Positions 53,997-63,296 of a DNA stretch of 64,000 nt are shown here, one piece after another (the first letter of the stretch is position 1; each line of letters begins with the position of its first letter). The position numbers were made by a program, and so were the translations under genes. The stretch lies in assembly GCF_026229185.1 (NCBI RefSeq), contig NZ_JAGGJA010000001.1, forward strand, positions 1 through 64,000, written 5' to 3'. The notes beneath the pieces are model-generated. The model was not told the DNA's origin, did no database searches, and was given only the letters and a program-made list of their open reading frames with translations. Source of the stretch: Fodinibius salsisoli. Its GTDB lineage: Bacteria > Bacteroidota > Rhodothermia > Balneolales > Balneolaceae.

Positions 53997-56429
53997 TTAC
54001 AGCTGCGCGCGTAGTGCTACAGAAATATTACGGCCCGCGGCACTGATACCCGAAGAATACGGACGATAGTGCTTATCCAAAATATTCTCGATGCCTGCAT
54101 TGATCATCACCTCTTCATTTACCTGGTACGATGCTTTCATATTCAGGGTAGCCCAGGCCGGCGTGCCTTCAGGAGTGTAAAGGTGTGGTTTATTTCGTTC
54201 GGAAGGAGAAAACAGATCAATATCCTTTTTCCCATTAAATTCGGTATAGGCTTCGACCTTAATCTGTTTTGCCTTATACGTAATTCCTGCAGCCCCAAAT
54301 AACGGAGCAACGTGCCGTAGAGGCTCATCATTGGAGGTATCCTGCCCGCGGGTATAAGTGAGTTGAGAATCAAATGCCACATGGGGACTTAATTCCGCTG
54401 ATAAATCTGCGCTCACACCATAAATATAGGCCCGTCCTGCATTTACTAACGCCTCCACTTTGCTCTGTGTGCCGTCATATTGGATCGAATCTTGCCCGTT
54501 AAACTGGAAGTTGCGGCGCACCATTGCATCCCGGAGCCAAGTGTAGTAGGTGTTTAGTTCAAGCCGCAGTTGCTCATTAAAATCTTTGATCACGCTAAAA
54601 TCAACATTATAGGAATACTCCGGCTTTAGGTTGGCATTGGGAACAATAACTGTGCCCGGCTCAGAGTCAAAGACCTTGGCTACATCATCTATATTGGGAG
54701 CCCGAAATCCTGTGGACCCATTCAGGTTAAATTGAAGCGTTTTCGCCGGACGATAGGTAAAACCCAGACTCCCACTAAACGCGCCGGTGTTAAGGTCAAT
54801 ATCATCAAAGGGGAAGTCATAAAATTGATCACTAAACCGAGCGTCCAGCATCACATGACTATAGCGGGTACCGGCTACAGCCGTCAGGTTGGAGAAGAGG
54901 TCTTGTTTGTATTTCGCATAGGCTGCCAGCTGTGTATAGCCGCTTCCTTCATCCGGATAGCGCGTTGCAACCGGAGATTTGCGGCCCGTTTCCATCTGGG
55001 TTGCCATTGCCTCGGATGTTACGTAACTATGGATTCCTTCCAGTCCATAGAATAACTCCCGGGATGTTCCCCATTGTTTATCAAAATCGACATTGGCTGT
55101 ATAGACGTCGATATTTTCTTCCCTGTTGCGCAGGGTGGGACTTCCAAAATCACGGTCGTTACGACTTTCCTGGAACCACTGCTGAGAAATCACGGCGCTC
55201 ATCTTATCATACAACCCGGTATCGGCGAAATGATCCGCTTTTATGGTGTTCAGCATCCAAATTTGAGGCCCATAATACCATTCAGCATTTACCAGTGATC
55301 CCGCATCGCCTTCTGAGCGTTCTATCAGGCGGTCATAACGTGGTATATCGGTGGTAGTCGCATAATGCAATCCATAGCTTAGATCCCAGCTTCCGGTAGG
55401 CTTATAGCGAATTTTCTGCATCAGATTCAACTGCTGGTAGCCCGAATGACGCTGCATGGTTACATCATCATTCTCGACCACGGTGTCTTCTCCACTTTGG
55501 CGAACAACATATTCTTCACGCTTGCCGAAGGTTGGAAATTCGTCATAAAAATTTCCGCCGGATCGGAGGTCATCGAAATAGCTGTATGAGACGCTGCTTA
55601 GGAACCCCCACTGCTGTTTGCCATAACTCAGGTCGGCATGAAAGGTACGTTCGTTATTGGCGGAGCTGTAGCGGGCTAGCCCATTTACTTTCAAAAGGGA
55701 TTGCTCCTCAGAATAAGAAAGCACCGGCTGCTTGGTTTGAAAATTCATTACGCCGCCCAGGGCATCACTTCCATATATAATAGATCCGGGTCCAAAAAGT
55801 ACTTCCGTACTTTCCAGCGCGTTAGGGTCAACAGAAATAACATTCTGGAGGTTGCCACTGCGAAAAATGGCATTATTGATCCGAATACCATCAACCGCAA
55901 TAAGGACTGAGTTAGCAGCAAAGCCCCGGATCATGGGGCTTCCCCCTCCCAGCTGGCTTTTTTGTACAAATACATTCCCTGAGCTCTGAAGTAAATCAGC
56001 CGAGGTTTGGGGATTTTGAAACTGAATATCATCCATTGGAATACGCTTTATCCTCTGGGGAATCTCTTCTAACTTCTGTTCCCGCTTGTTGGCCGATACA
56101 AAAATTTCATCCATTACTACCGGCCGTTCTACCAAGCTGATTGTAGGGCTATCCCCTTTTAACTGGTGGAAAATAATGACCCGGGGTTTGAAAGAAGGAT
56201 GCTGAAAATGAAGGGTATCTTCGGCAGCAAACTTTGTCAATATGGCCTTGCCCTCAACATTGGTTGAGACTACTTTATTCCGGCTGTTATTAAAGATATA
56301 GACATCAGATATGGGCCTTAACGTAGTTTCGGCTATCACCTTTATGGTCTTCTGACCTAAAGCAATGCCTGAAGAAAAAGGGCCTGTAAATCCTATAAAA
56401 AATAGAATTAGAAATAAATGCTTTAGCAT
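53997..56429 (-). CDS. TonB-dependent outer-membrane receptor, heme-receptor-like
   Basis: An 810-aa receptor. A signal peptide (about 1-25) is followed by a beta-sandwich region (26-110) and the plug (about 115-235), with GGGSPMIRGFAANSVLIAVD, GIRINNAIFRSGNLQNVISV and VLFGPGSIIYGSDALGGVM. A 22-strand barrel follows, ending in VALRAQL. The plug wording closely resembles HmuR/HmuA-type heme and hemoglobin receptors of Bacteroidota. No HmuY, TonB or heme-transport gene is adjacent, so the ligand is inferred. Expected to import iron compounds across the outer membrane. Confidence 0.85.
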   Translation of the reverse strand: MLKHLFLILFFIGFTGPFSSGIALGQKTIKVIAETTLRPISDVYIFNNSRNKVVSTNVEGKAILTKFAAEDTLHFQHPSFKPRVIIFHQLKGDSPTISLVERPVVMDEIFVSANKREQKLEEIPQRIKRIPMDDIQFQNPQTSADLLQSSGNVFVQKSQLGGGSPMIRGFAANSVLIAVDGIRINNAIFRSGNLQNVISVDPNALESTEVLFGPGSIIYGSDALGGVMNFQTKQPVLSYSEEQSLLKVNGLARYSSANNERTFHADLSYGKQQWGFLSSVSYSYFDDLRSGGNFYDEFPTFGKREEYVVRQSGEDTVVENDDVTMQRHSGYQQLNLMQKIRYKPTGSWDLSYGLHYATTTDIPRYDRLIERSEGDAGSLVNAEWYYGPQIWMLNTIKADHFADTGLYDKMSAVISQQWFQESRNDRDFGSPTLRNREENIDVYTANVDFDKQWGTSRELFYGLEGIHSYVTSEAMATQMETGRKSPVATRYPDEGSGYTQLAAYAKYKQDLFSNLTAVAGTRYSHVMLDARFSDQFYDFPFDDIDLNTGAFSGSLGFTYRPAKTLQFNLNGSTGFRAPNIDDVAKVFDSEPGTVIVPNANLKPEYSYNVDFSVIKDFNEQLRLELNTYYTWLRDAMVRRNFQFNGQDSIQYDGTQSKVEALVNAGRAYIYGVSADLSAELSPHVAFDSQLTYTRGQDTSNDEPLRHVAPLFGAAGITYKAKQIKVEAYTEFNGKKDIDLFSPSERNKPHLYTPEGTPAWATLNMKASYQVNEEVMINAGIENILDKHYRPYSSGISAAGRNISVALRAQL

Positions 56430-56531
56430 ATTTAGGTCTTAGCTGTTTGTTAAAGGGATTCGCCAAGCTTTCTTGCGATTAATTTTGTGATGGTATAGAA
56501 TTTACGACGAAGTCGAAATACCATGATCATG

Positions 56532-57443
56532 CTATACGCCACTATCCGGCGAATGGGCCTCACGTCGCCATGTCAGGCCTACGCCTGCCAGAATAATAGC
56601 CATCGCCACCATAGACGTTATCGGCGGCAACTCGGCAAACAGAAAATAGGCCAGTACGGAAGCCAAGAGTGGTTCTACCAGGATAAGTGTGGAAAGAAGT
56701 GTTGGAGATATAAATTTCACGGCATAATTCATAGATCCATGGCCCAAAATCTGGGGACCAAACGCAAGGCCTGCACCAGCCCAGATACCGATTGTAGAAA
56801 TATTCAGCAGATCTTTGCCCACAATAACAGCAACTGCAACACAGGTAACGGCAGCATAAAAATAGACCGGGAACACATAGTCGATCCATGCCCGCTTTTT
56901 ACGAATCTGTTGGCCTATCAGCAAATACACTACAAAGATGATAGCGGCAGTCAAAGCCAGTAAATTACCAAACAACGGATTGGCAAAGGGCTGGTCGATC
57001 TGACTGTCTGAGATACCTAAAAAGAGTGAACCTCCAAAGGCAAAGAGTACACCGATCCACGTGGTAGCAGCAAAGCTCCGCTTAAACCAGAGCCGCTCCA
57101 CTAAAATCATAATAATCGGATGAATGGTAACCAGCACGGAGGCGGATGCAACCGAGGTATAATAAAGGGATGAAAGCCAACAGATAAAGTGAAGACCAAG
57201 ACACATCCCAGAGAGGGCAATCCACCAGCGCTCCTTTGCTTTCTCTGGTGAACTTTGCTTATTGCGCATCCAGATCCATGCGGGAAGGAGCATCAAAACG
57301 GCAAAGACAGTGCGATAAACCACTAATACAAGCGGAGATGTATTGGGAGCAAGCCGCACCAAAATAGGAGCAAAACCAAAGGCGACAAGCCCTAAAAAAA
57401 GAGCTGTTATTACACCAATTTTCGAATACTGATCAGATGACAT
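56532..57443 (-). CDS. EamA-family (DMT) transporter
   Basis: A 303-aa inner-membrane protein with about ten spans in two EamA repeats (residues about 12-145 and 155-295). The second repeat ends with the usual AEPLLASVLAYFLFAELPPI-like segment (here VEPLLASVLAYFLFAELPP). DMT transporters export amino acids, nucleotides or other small metabolites; the substrate cannot be told. It starts 23 bp after the end of the DUF4293 gene on the same strand, so the two may be co-transcribed. Confidence 0.85.
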   Translation of the reverse strand: MSSDQYSKIGVITALFLGLVAFGFAPILVRLAPNTSPLVLVVYRTVFAVLMLLPAWIWMRNKQSSPEKAKERWWIALSGMCLGLHFICWLSSLYYTSVASASVLVTIHPIIMILVERLWFKRSFAATTWIGVLFAFGGSLFLGISDSQIDQPFANPLFGNLLALTAAIIFVVYLLIGQQIRKKRAWIDYVFPVYFYAAVTCVAVAVIVGKDLLNISTIGIWAGAGLAFGPQILGHGSMNYAVKFISPTLLSTLILVEPLLASVLAYFLFAELPPITSMVAMAIILAGVGLTWRREAHSPDSGV

Positions 57444-57466
57444 CCCGGAACTTTAAGTTAATGGGA

Positions 57467-57874
57467 TTAGCGGATGCGGTCCATAGATTTGACCAGTTCG
57501 ATATCGTCTTTAATTTTTTTCCGGGCAACAAGCTGTACCACCAAGGCTAACATAAGCAGCCCAAGACCGATCGTTTCATCCCAGAGGAAGGTTCCAAATC
57601 CACCCAGTGAAACATAAATTCCGCAACTAAAACCAAGGGTAATAAGCTGTGCAAGAAGTCCGATGTTTATCCACCGAAGCTGATTCTGTCTATTGTTATA
57701 CAAAAAAATGGATACCAGGGGAAGCAGTGCTGCCAGGGTCAATACAATAGCAAAGGAAATACCCATCCACTGCTGGGGATCGGTTACGGCATGATGATAA
57801 AGGGCGTTAAAAAAGATGCTTCCATTCAAGAGAAAGGCCAGAAAAAGTAAAACAGACTGAATCCGTTGAATCAC
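57467..57874 (-). CDS. DUF4293-family membrane protein
   Basis: A 135-aa protein with four predicted membrane spans, starting MIQRIQSVLLFLAFLLNGSI, the conserved DUF4293 opening. The spans end at about residue 115, and a charged C-terminal tail follows. DUF4293 is found mainly in Bacteroidota and relatives, with no known function. Upstream of the EamA transporter gene, same strand. Confidence 0.8.
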   Translation of the reverse strand: MIQRIQSVLLFLAFLLNGSIFFNALYHHAVTDPQQWMGISFAIVLTLAALLPLVSIFLYNNRQNQLRWINIGLLAQLITLGFSCGIYVSLGGFGTFLWDETIGLGLLMLALVVQLVARKKIKDDIELVKSMDRIR

Positions 57875-57975
57875 AATACTTACGTTAGGTTGAGGATTTG
57901 ATTAACAGGCCTAAAATAGCATTTTTTAGGGAACAGGTCATCCTTAAATAAATTCAGCCCCTGCCAATCACTCCA

Positions 57976-59427
57976 TCAACCGGCAACGGATTGTGCCCAG
58001 GAGTAATTCAAGCCTTTCAGCTTGTCATGCGGTTCATGATGGGTTAATCCCAGCTTTTCCTGGAAAACATCGGCCCGCTTCTTATCGGTATCATTATTTA
58101 CAACCATTGCAGCACCCAAGGCCGAAGCGTGAGGTAACGAAGAGGTGTATATTTTTTTCTCCGGCAAAAGGGAAGCCAATAGCGTTGTAAAAAAGTCACT
58201 CTGGCTAAAGCCACCGGTTACAATTACCTTCTCAATATCCGTTGATCCTTCAGCAAGTTTTAGTGAGGCCACCTGGATAGCTACTAAATCCAACAATAAT
58301 TGGTGATACCCCTCTTTGTAGCTATCAAATTGATGAACTTCCCAGTCCCCTTGCTCCTCTTGTGGATATGGACCTGAATTATGACCTTTCTCCAGCTTGA
58401 GCTTCTTGGCGGGATCAGGATTGGCTGCAAGCTTTTGTATTAACTCCGGATCCAGCTCTACTGACCCTTCCACAAACTTCCGGTTAAAATGATCGCTCAA
58501 CTTTTTCGTTTGATGCTGATATTCTTTGCCCAGGAAAAAACGTGCTGCTTTTACCTGGTTTCCAAATATATTCATGTAGCAGAGGCAATCCTTTTTGAGC
58601 TCTCCGAAAGTTAACGGCTCGTCATTAAATGGATTCAAGTTAATACTCCATGTCCCTGTTGAAGCCAGGATAAACGGTTCTTCAAAAGCGATAAGGTACG
58701 GAGCAAGGGCCGCTGAACTGTCATGAATGCCTATGCCCGTCTTGAATGATGATTGTTCGTAGTCTGTATCGTAGGTTTGAAAAACCGTTTGTATTTTGGG
58801 AAACAGCTCTGCAATATCTTCTTCCTGGGTCCACTGGTGGTAATCCTCCGTATCATAATTCCACAGTGCTGTATGACAGCCGATGCTGGTAAGTTCTGTG
58901 GAAAGCTTTCCACAGATCAAATGGCTTAAATACTGCGGGAAGTGCAGGGAATGCTGGATCTCCTTAAACTTTAAAGGTCGTTTGTGCTTCAGCCAGTATA
59001 GCTGCAGGCCGGAATTGAGCATCCCCATGGGAGGCGAAGAGGTCTCCAGTGAAAACTGCTCTTCCCCACCGTAATCCTGATACAGCTTCTCAAGCAGTTC
59101 TTCCGGATAATCTTTGAGGTAGTTATACAACGGAGTAACAGCCTGACCATTTCGGTCAAGATGAACAAAACTGGCACCATAGGCAGAAAAATTCAGCCTC
59201 TTTACGGTAAATCCATCATTTTGAAGTGCCTTTTTTAGTTTAGTACGGACCCACGAATCAAGAGCCTCCAGTTCTTCGCAGGGATAGCCGTCTTCGTCTT
59301 TTGTAGGCTCTAAGTTTGTTTGTTGCTTCTGTAAGATCTTGTAGTCTTTATCAAACAGGAAAAACTTCTTGTTAGTCCTGCCAATATCGAAGATGGCTGT
59401 TACCGGTATGGGCTTAGATTGCTTCAA
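57976..59427 (-). CDS. rhaB: Rhamnulokinase-like FGGY carbohydrate kinase
   Basis: A 483-aa sugar kinase. The phosphate-1 motif is AIFDIGRTNKKFFLF (about 11-25). A middle region holds the catalytic-type Asp (GIGIHDSSAALAPY, about 240), the adenosine region LASTGTWSINLNPF follows, and the late glycine motif is KVIVTGGFSQSDFF (about 408-421). Expected to phosphorylate L-rhamnulose at C1. It is longer than, and only distantly like, E. coli RhaB; the adjacent rhamnose isomerase and rhamnulose-phosphate aldolase genes justify the assignment. Last gene of the leftward operon, 42 bp after the isomerase. Confidence 0.82.
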   Translation of the reverse strand: MKQSKPIPVTAIFDIGRTNKKFFLFDKDYKILQKQQTNLEPTKDEDGYPCEELEALDSWVRTKLKKALQNDGFTVKRLNFSAYGASFVHLDRNGQAVTPLYNYLKDYPEELLEKLYQDYGGEEQFSLETSSPPMGMLNSGLQLYWLKHKRPLKFKEIQHSLHFPQYLSHLICGKLSTELTSIGCHTALWNYDTEDYHQWTQEEDIAELFPKIQTVFQTYDTDYEQSSFKTGIGIHDSSAALAPYLIAFEEPFILASTGTWSINLNPFNDEPLTFGELKKDCLCYMNIFGNQVKAARFFLGKEYQHQTKKLSDHFNRKFVEGSVELDPELIQKLAANPDPAKKLKLEKGHNSGPYPQEEQGDWEVHQFDSYKEGYHQLLLDLVAIQVASLKLAEGSTDIEKVIVTGGFSQSDFFTTLLASLLPEKKIYTSSLPHASALGAAMVVNNDTDKKRADVFQEKLGLTHHEPHDKLKGLNYSWAQSVAG

Positions 59428-59469
59428 TGACTTCTTGCTTGGTTATTATCAATTATTGGATGCTGAATA

Positions 59470-60753
59470 TTAAAGCCCCGTTGCGATGGTCTCTTCTCCC
59501 CGTTCTTCAACAAGCTGATTTCTCACTTGTAATTCCCGGAACAGTTTCACCGGATAAGCAGCGGCCTTATTTCTAATTCGTGATTCTCTCAGCAGGGGGC
59601 GGACATCCGTCTGGTAAGCTTCCTGGAGTAGCTGCTGAGCTGCAACGGGATCATTATCTGCCTGGGCTTGTTGCAGCCCCTGCCGGTCAATGAGCAACGC
59701 TTTTGCATAGGCTTGTTTGATAGCTTCTACCGACTGCATTAAGTCTTCCAGTGGATCTTTAACATTATGACTGGCATCGATCATCCACGAAATATTATGC
59801 TTTAAATCATCATAAGTGTCGGTGCCGCCCACCAATTCATTAAAAATTAAAAAGAGTTGGAACGGCTTGATGGATCCTGCCGTCAGGTCGTCATCCCCGT
59901 ATTTGGAATCATTAAAATGGAATCCTCCCAGTTTATTCTCCATCAGCAAGGTGGCTACAATCTGCTCTATATTGGTATTGGGAAGATGGTGTCCTAAATC
60001 GACCAACGTCTGTGCCTTGTCGCCAAGCTTGTTAGCCAGTAAAAAGGAAGTTCCCCAATCCGGAATAACCGTAGAATAAAAATTGGGCTCATACGGCTTA
60101 TACTCAATCAGGACCTCCCAGTCAGCAGGTAGAGCTGCATAGATCTGTTCAAGTGATTCATGGGTCTGCTTCAGTGCTTTGCTTAGATTCTGCTGTCCCG
60201 GAAAGTTAGAACCATCCGCCAGCCACACGGTCAACGCCTTGGAACCCAGCTGCTCACCATATTTAATGACCTCAATATTATGTTCAATGGCCTGGTTCCG
60301 AACGAAGTCATCGGTATGGCATAACGACCCAAATTTATAGGAATGCTCCTGATCTTCCTGATCCTGGAAGGTATTGGAGTTCACGGCATCGAAGCTAAGG
60401 TCAAACTTCTCAGCTAACTGCTTTATAGCAGCGGTATCTTCCGGAATATCCCAGGGTATGTGCAGCGAAATAGCCCCACTTGACCGGTTTAAGGTGTGTA
60501 GCAGTCCCACATCCTCAATTTTTTCTTTTAGGCTTCCTGGTTCTCCCCCGGTTGGGAACCGTCCAAATCGTGTACCACCGGCCCCGAGGGCCCAGCTTGG
60601 TATAGCAATCTGGAAAGATCCTATCTGCTCAATGAGGGCGTTAACTTCAATGCCTTGTTTATCAAGCTGATCTACTAAGGGTGCAAAAGAAGCGATATGT
60701 CCTTCTTCTACCTCTTTGTTATGCTTTTCTATTTGCTGATCATTTATTTCCAT
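59470..60753 (-). CDS. rhaI: L-rhamnose isomerase (RhaI type)
   Basis: A 427-aa TIM-barrel isomerase converting L-rhamnose to L-rhamnulose. Metal-site segments are VLIEYKPYEPNFY (Glu, about 218-230), TLVDLGHHLPNTN (Asp and His, about 255-267) and GGFHFNDSKYGDDDL (His and Asp, about 286-300). The early segment SGAISLHIPWDIPED fits the family. This is the Pseudomonas/Bacteroidota-type rhamnose isomerase rather than E. coli RhaA. It is followed by the kinase and preceded by the 57-aa membrane protein in the same operon. Confidence 0.86.
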   Translation of the reverse strand: MEINDQQIEKHNKEVEEGHIASFAPLVDQLDKQGIEVNALIEQIGSFQIAIPSWALGAGGTRFGRFPTGGEPGSLKEKIEDVGLLHTLNRSSGAISLHIPWDIPEDTAAIKQLAEKFDLSFDAVNSNTFQDQEDQEHSYKFGSLCHTDDFVRNQAIEHNIEVIKYGEQLGSKALTVWLADGSNFPGQQNLSKALKQTHESLEQIYAALPADWEVLIEYKPYEPNFYSTVIPDWGTSFLLANKLGDKAQTLVDLGHHLPNTNIEQIVATLLMENKLGGFHFNDSKYGDDDLTAGSIKPFQLFLIFNELVGGTDTYDDLKHNISWMIDASHNVKDPLEDLMQSVEAIKQAYAKALLIDRQGLQQAQADNDPVAAQQLLQEAYQTDVRPLLRESRIRNKAAAYPVKLFRELQVRNQLVEERGEETIATGL

Positions 60754-60810
60754 AGAACTGCTATTTCCTAATAACCGGGCACAACAGCCACGGCTTCATC
60801 TTAAATCGGT

Positions 60811-60984
60811 TTATAATTTCTGTTCTTTCATCCAAAATGGGGATGTCCCAAACCACAAGAGCATTCCAAACACCATAATATTTTGGTGGGTTTGAAGAGA
60901 TATATCCTGAACAAAGACCAACACCGACGGAATAACCGTCAGCGCCAGCCCCAGAACAGAAAGTATGATGAGTATAATTTTCAT
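60811..60984 (-). CDS. Small membrane protein in the rhamnose operon, 57 aa
   Basis: ATG at 60982-60984 to TAA at 60811-60813, same strand as the rhamnose genes and lying between aldolase and isomerase. It begins MKIILIILSVLGLALTVIPS, a first span, and has a second span (NIMVFGMLLWFGTSPFW) followed by a short basic tail. The preceding GGTAAT is a weak ribosome site. Spacing to the aldolase stop is 24 bp. I do not know a function; in other rhamnose or uronate operons of Bacteroidota such a small membrane protein sometimes follows a transporter, so it may assist the permease. Confidence 0.6.
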   Translation of the reverse strand: MKIILIILSVLGLALTVIPSVLVFVQDISLQTHQNIMVFGMLLWFGTSPFWMKEQKL

Positions 60985-61008
60985 ATTACCTTTAATTTAG
61001 CCTGGCTT

Positions 61009-63249
61009 CTATCGTAAGAAGGCCTCTTTCAGGCCTCCGTCAACCGGAATTATATGGCCGGTCGTATTCTCAAACTCAGAGCTGAGAAGAGAATAGATCG
61101 CTTCGCACTGCTGTTCGAGTGTTATTGGCTCCTTAGTCAGGGTGCGGGTTGCATAAAAGTCAGCCAGCTTATCACGCAATTCTTCCGTGCTTTCGTCCTT
61201 GCTGAAATCAACGTCATATTTCGTCAGGGAAGCGATCACCCGATCACGGGGGAACATACTGCTTCCTTCTACTACCGTAGCCGGAGCTACGCCATTGACC
61301 CGCACTTTGGGCGAGCATGCAATAGCAAGCTCACGAATAAGGTGATTAGCAGCCGATTTGCTGGTATCATAAGCAAAGCTACCGGCTTTAGGGACGACGG
61401 CATTGGCACTGGTGGTAATGACCATGCTGCCTTTCAGATCCTGGGCTTCCCAGATATCCGAAACTTCGTCTGCCACAATATAGTTGCCTTTAACATTCAC
61501 AGCGAAGCTGTTATCCCAAGCCTCGTCACCCAGGTTGCCATCTTGGTCCGGCGTGGGATAAAGACCAGCCGTAACCGCCACATTATCGATACCGCCATAG
61601 GCGATCACAATATCGTGCAGTGCCTTCTGTACGGAGGCGCGGTCTGTAATATCACATTCTACTCCAATAATATCTCCGGATCCACTGATATCTGAGCCAG
61701 CAACGCCGATACCCATCCCGATATCATCCAACATTTCTTTTGCGGTTGCTTCCGCAGCTTCGGCATTTAAATCAAGCGCTGCTACCGTTCCCCCTTCTGC
61801 TATCAATCGGGGAGCCAGTGCCTTACCGATACCACTTCCGGCACCGACAACGGCAATTACCTGCCGGGAAAGTTCAGCCTCCGGAGGCATACGCTGCAGC
61901 TTCGCTTCTTCGAGAGCCCAATATTCAATGTCATAGGCTTCCTGTTTGGGCAATGCGGTGTAGGTAGCCACCGATTCAGAGCCGCGCATTACACCAATAG
62001 CCGCCGTGTAAAACTCAGCCGTTACCCGCGATTCGCTTTTGTTTTTACCCCAGGCAATCATCCCTAATCCCGGGATCAAAATAACCGTGGGGTTGGGATC
62101 TCGCATATCCGGCGAATCCTCGTCGCGATGCGTATTGTAGTAGTCGGCATAATCTTCGCGGTACCCCTGCAAGCCCTCTTTAATGGTGGCTTTCAGATCC
62201 TCAACGGAACCTTCCTGGGGATTCCAATCCACATACAGCGGCTTAATTTTGGTGCGCAGAAAGTGATCCGGGCAGGAAGTTCCCAACTCCGCCAGCCGCG
62301 GCGCATCCTCAGAGTTAATGAACTGCAGAGTTACGTCATCATCCTGTATGGTTCCTATAAATTGATTTTCCTGGCTTACTTGTCCCCGCAAATAAGGAAG
62401 AACTTCGGTAAGCACTTCGCGCCGTTCTTTCTTATCCAGCGACTGAAATTTGGCTCCGCCGTAGGAATCTTCCCCCAGCTCATGATCTGAAAGATAATCG
62501 GCCGCTTTGTTGATTAGTTCAATACTCAGCTCATAGCACTCCTTGTCGTCATCCGCCCAATTAATTAGTCCATGGCCTCCAAGAATAATGCCTTTGATGC
62601 CGGGATTCTGCTCGATTGTCTCCTGGAGCTTGAGCCCCAGCTCAAAACCGGGACGCATCCAGTCGACCCATGCTACTTCGTCGCCGTAAATTTCCTTCAT
62701 CAGTTCAGGACCGTTATCAGCGGTAGCGATGGCAATGACCGGCACCGGATGGGTGTGATCTACAAACTTAAAAGGGATAAAACTGTGCAACGGCGTGTCG
62801 ATAGACGGAGCACGTGGATTCAAGTTAAAGGTGCAGTGCGCATACATCTCCGTCATGGAATCTTCGGCCGGCGTTTTTAGCCCGGTATTTTCCATATCGT
62901 GATAGATATCCTGCAGCTGTAGCAATTTCTGCTGGTACAGTGAGGCAAAGTTGGGTTTGGTTGCGGTGCGTAAATCACCACCGGACCCTTTAACCCAGAG
63001 CACCTCAGCCTCTTCCCCTGTAATTGGATCTTCTTCCATCACTTTACTGGAGGTATTTCCGCCCCCCGTATTATTGATATACGAATCGCTGCCCAACAAG
63101 TTTGACCGATAGACCAGTCTGCTTAACAGGTCTTCTCCTTCAACGTGCTGGTCATCCCATTTACTTTCCACTTGTCTGAAATAGGATTTCGTAGTACTTG
63201 TTTCTTTCTTTTTTGCAATATCCACTTCAATCTCGTTTTGATTCGTCAT
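61009..63249 (-). CDS. rhaD: Bifunctional rhamnulose-1-phosphate aldolase / lactaldehyde dehydrogenase
   Basis: A 746-aa fusion. Residues about 25-440 are a class II aldolase/adducin-type domain with NTGGGNTSSKVMEEDP near 60, HSFIPFKFVDHTHPV near 155 (metal histidines) and GIILGGHGLINWADD near 225. Residues about 475-746 are a short-chain dehydrogenase: VIAVVGAGSGIGKALAPRL, the catalytic tyrosine-lysine in YDTSKSAANH and the ending GHIIPVDGGLKEAF. Such proteins split L-rhamnulose-1-phosphate and act on the L-lactaldehyde formed. Second gene of the operon after the permease. Confidence 0.88.
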   Translation of the reverse strand: MTNQNEIEVDIAKKKETSTTKSYFRQVESKWDDQHVEGEDLLSRLVYRSNLLGSDSYINNTGGGNTSSKVMEEDPITGEEAEVLWVKGSGGDLRTATKPNFASLYQQKLLQLQDIYHDMENTGLKTPAEDSMTEMYAHCTFNLNPRAPSIDTPLHSFIPFKFVDHTHPVPVIAIATADNGPELMKEIYGDEVAWVDWMRPGFELGLKLQETIEQNPGIKGIILGGHGLINWADDDKECYELSIELINKAADYLSDHELGEDSYGGAKFQSLDKKERREVLTEVLPYLRGQVSQENQFIGTIQDDDVTLQFINSEDAPRLAELGTSCPDHFLRTKIKPLYVDWNPQEGSVEDLKATIKEGLQGYREDYADYYNTHRDEDSPDMRDPNPTVILIPGLGMIAWGKNKSESRVTAEFYTAAIGVMRGSESVATYTALPKQEAYDIEYWALEEAKLQRMPPEAELSRQVIAVVGAGSGIGKALAPRLIAEGGTVAALDLNAEAAEATAKEMLDDIGMGIGVAGSDISGSGDIIGVECDITDRASVQKALHDIVIAYGGIDNVAVTAGLYPTPDQDGNLGDEAWDNSFAVNVKGNYIVADEVSDIWEAQDLKGSMVITTSANAVVPKAGSFAYDTSKSAANHLIRELAIACSPKVRVNGVAPATVVEGSSMFPRDRVIASLTKYDVDFSKDESTEELRDKLADFYATRTLTKEPITLEQQCEAIYSLLSSEFENTTGHIIPVDGGLKEAFLR

Positions 63250-63296
63250 TTAGTTTAAAAACATATTTTGAAATTTCAGTTGTTACTCACCTTATA

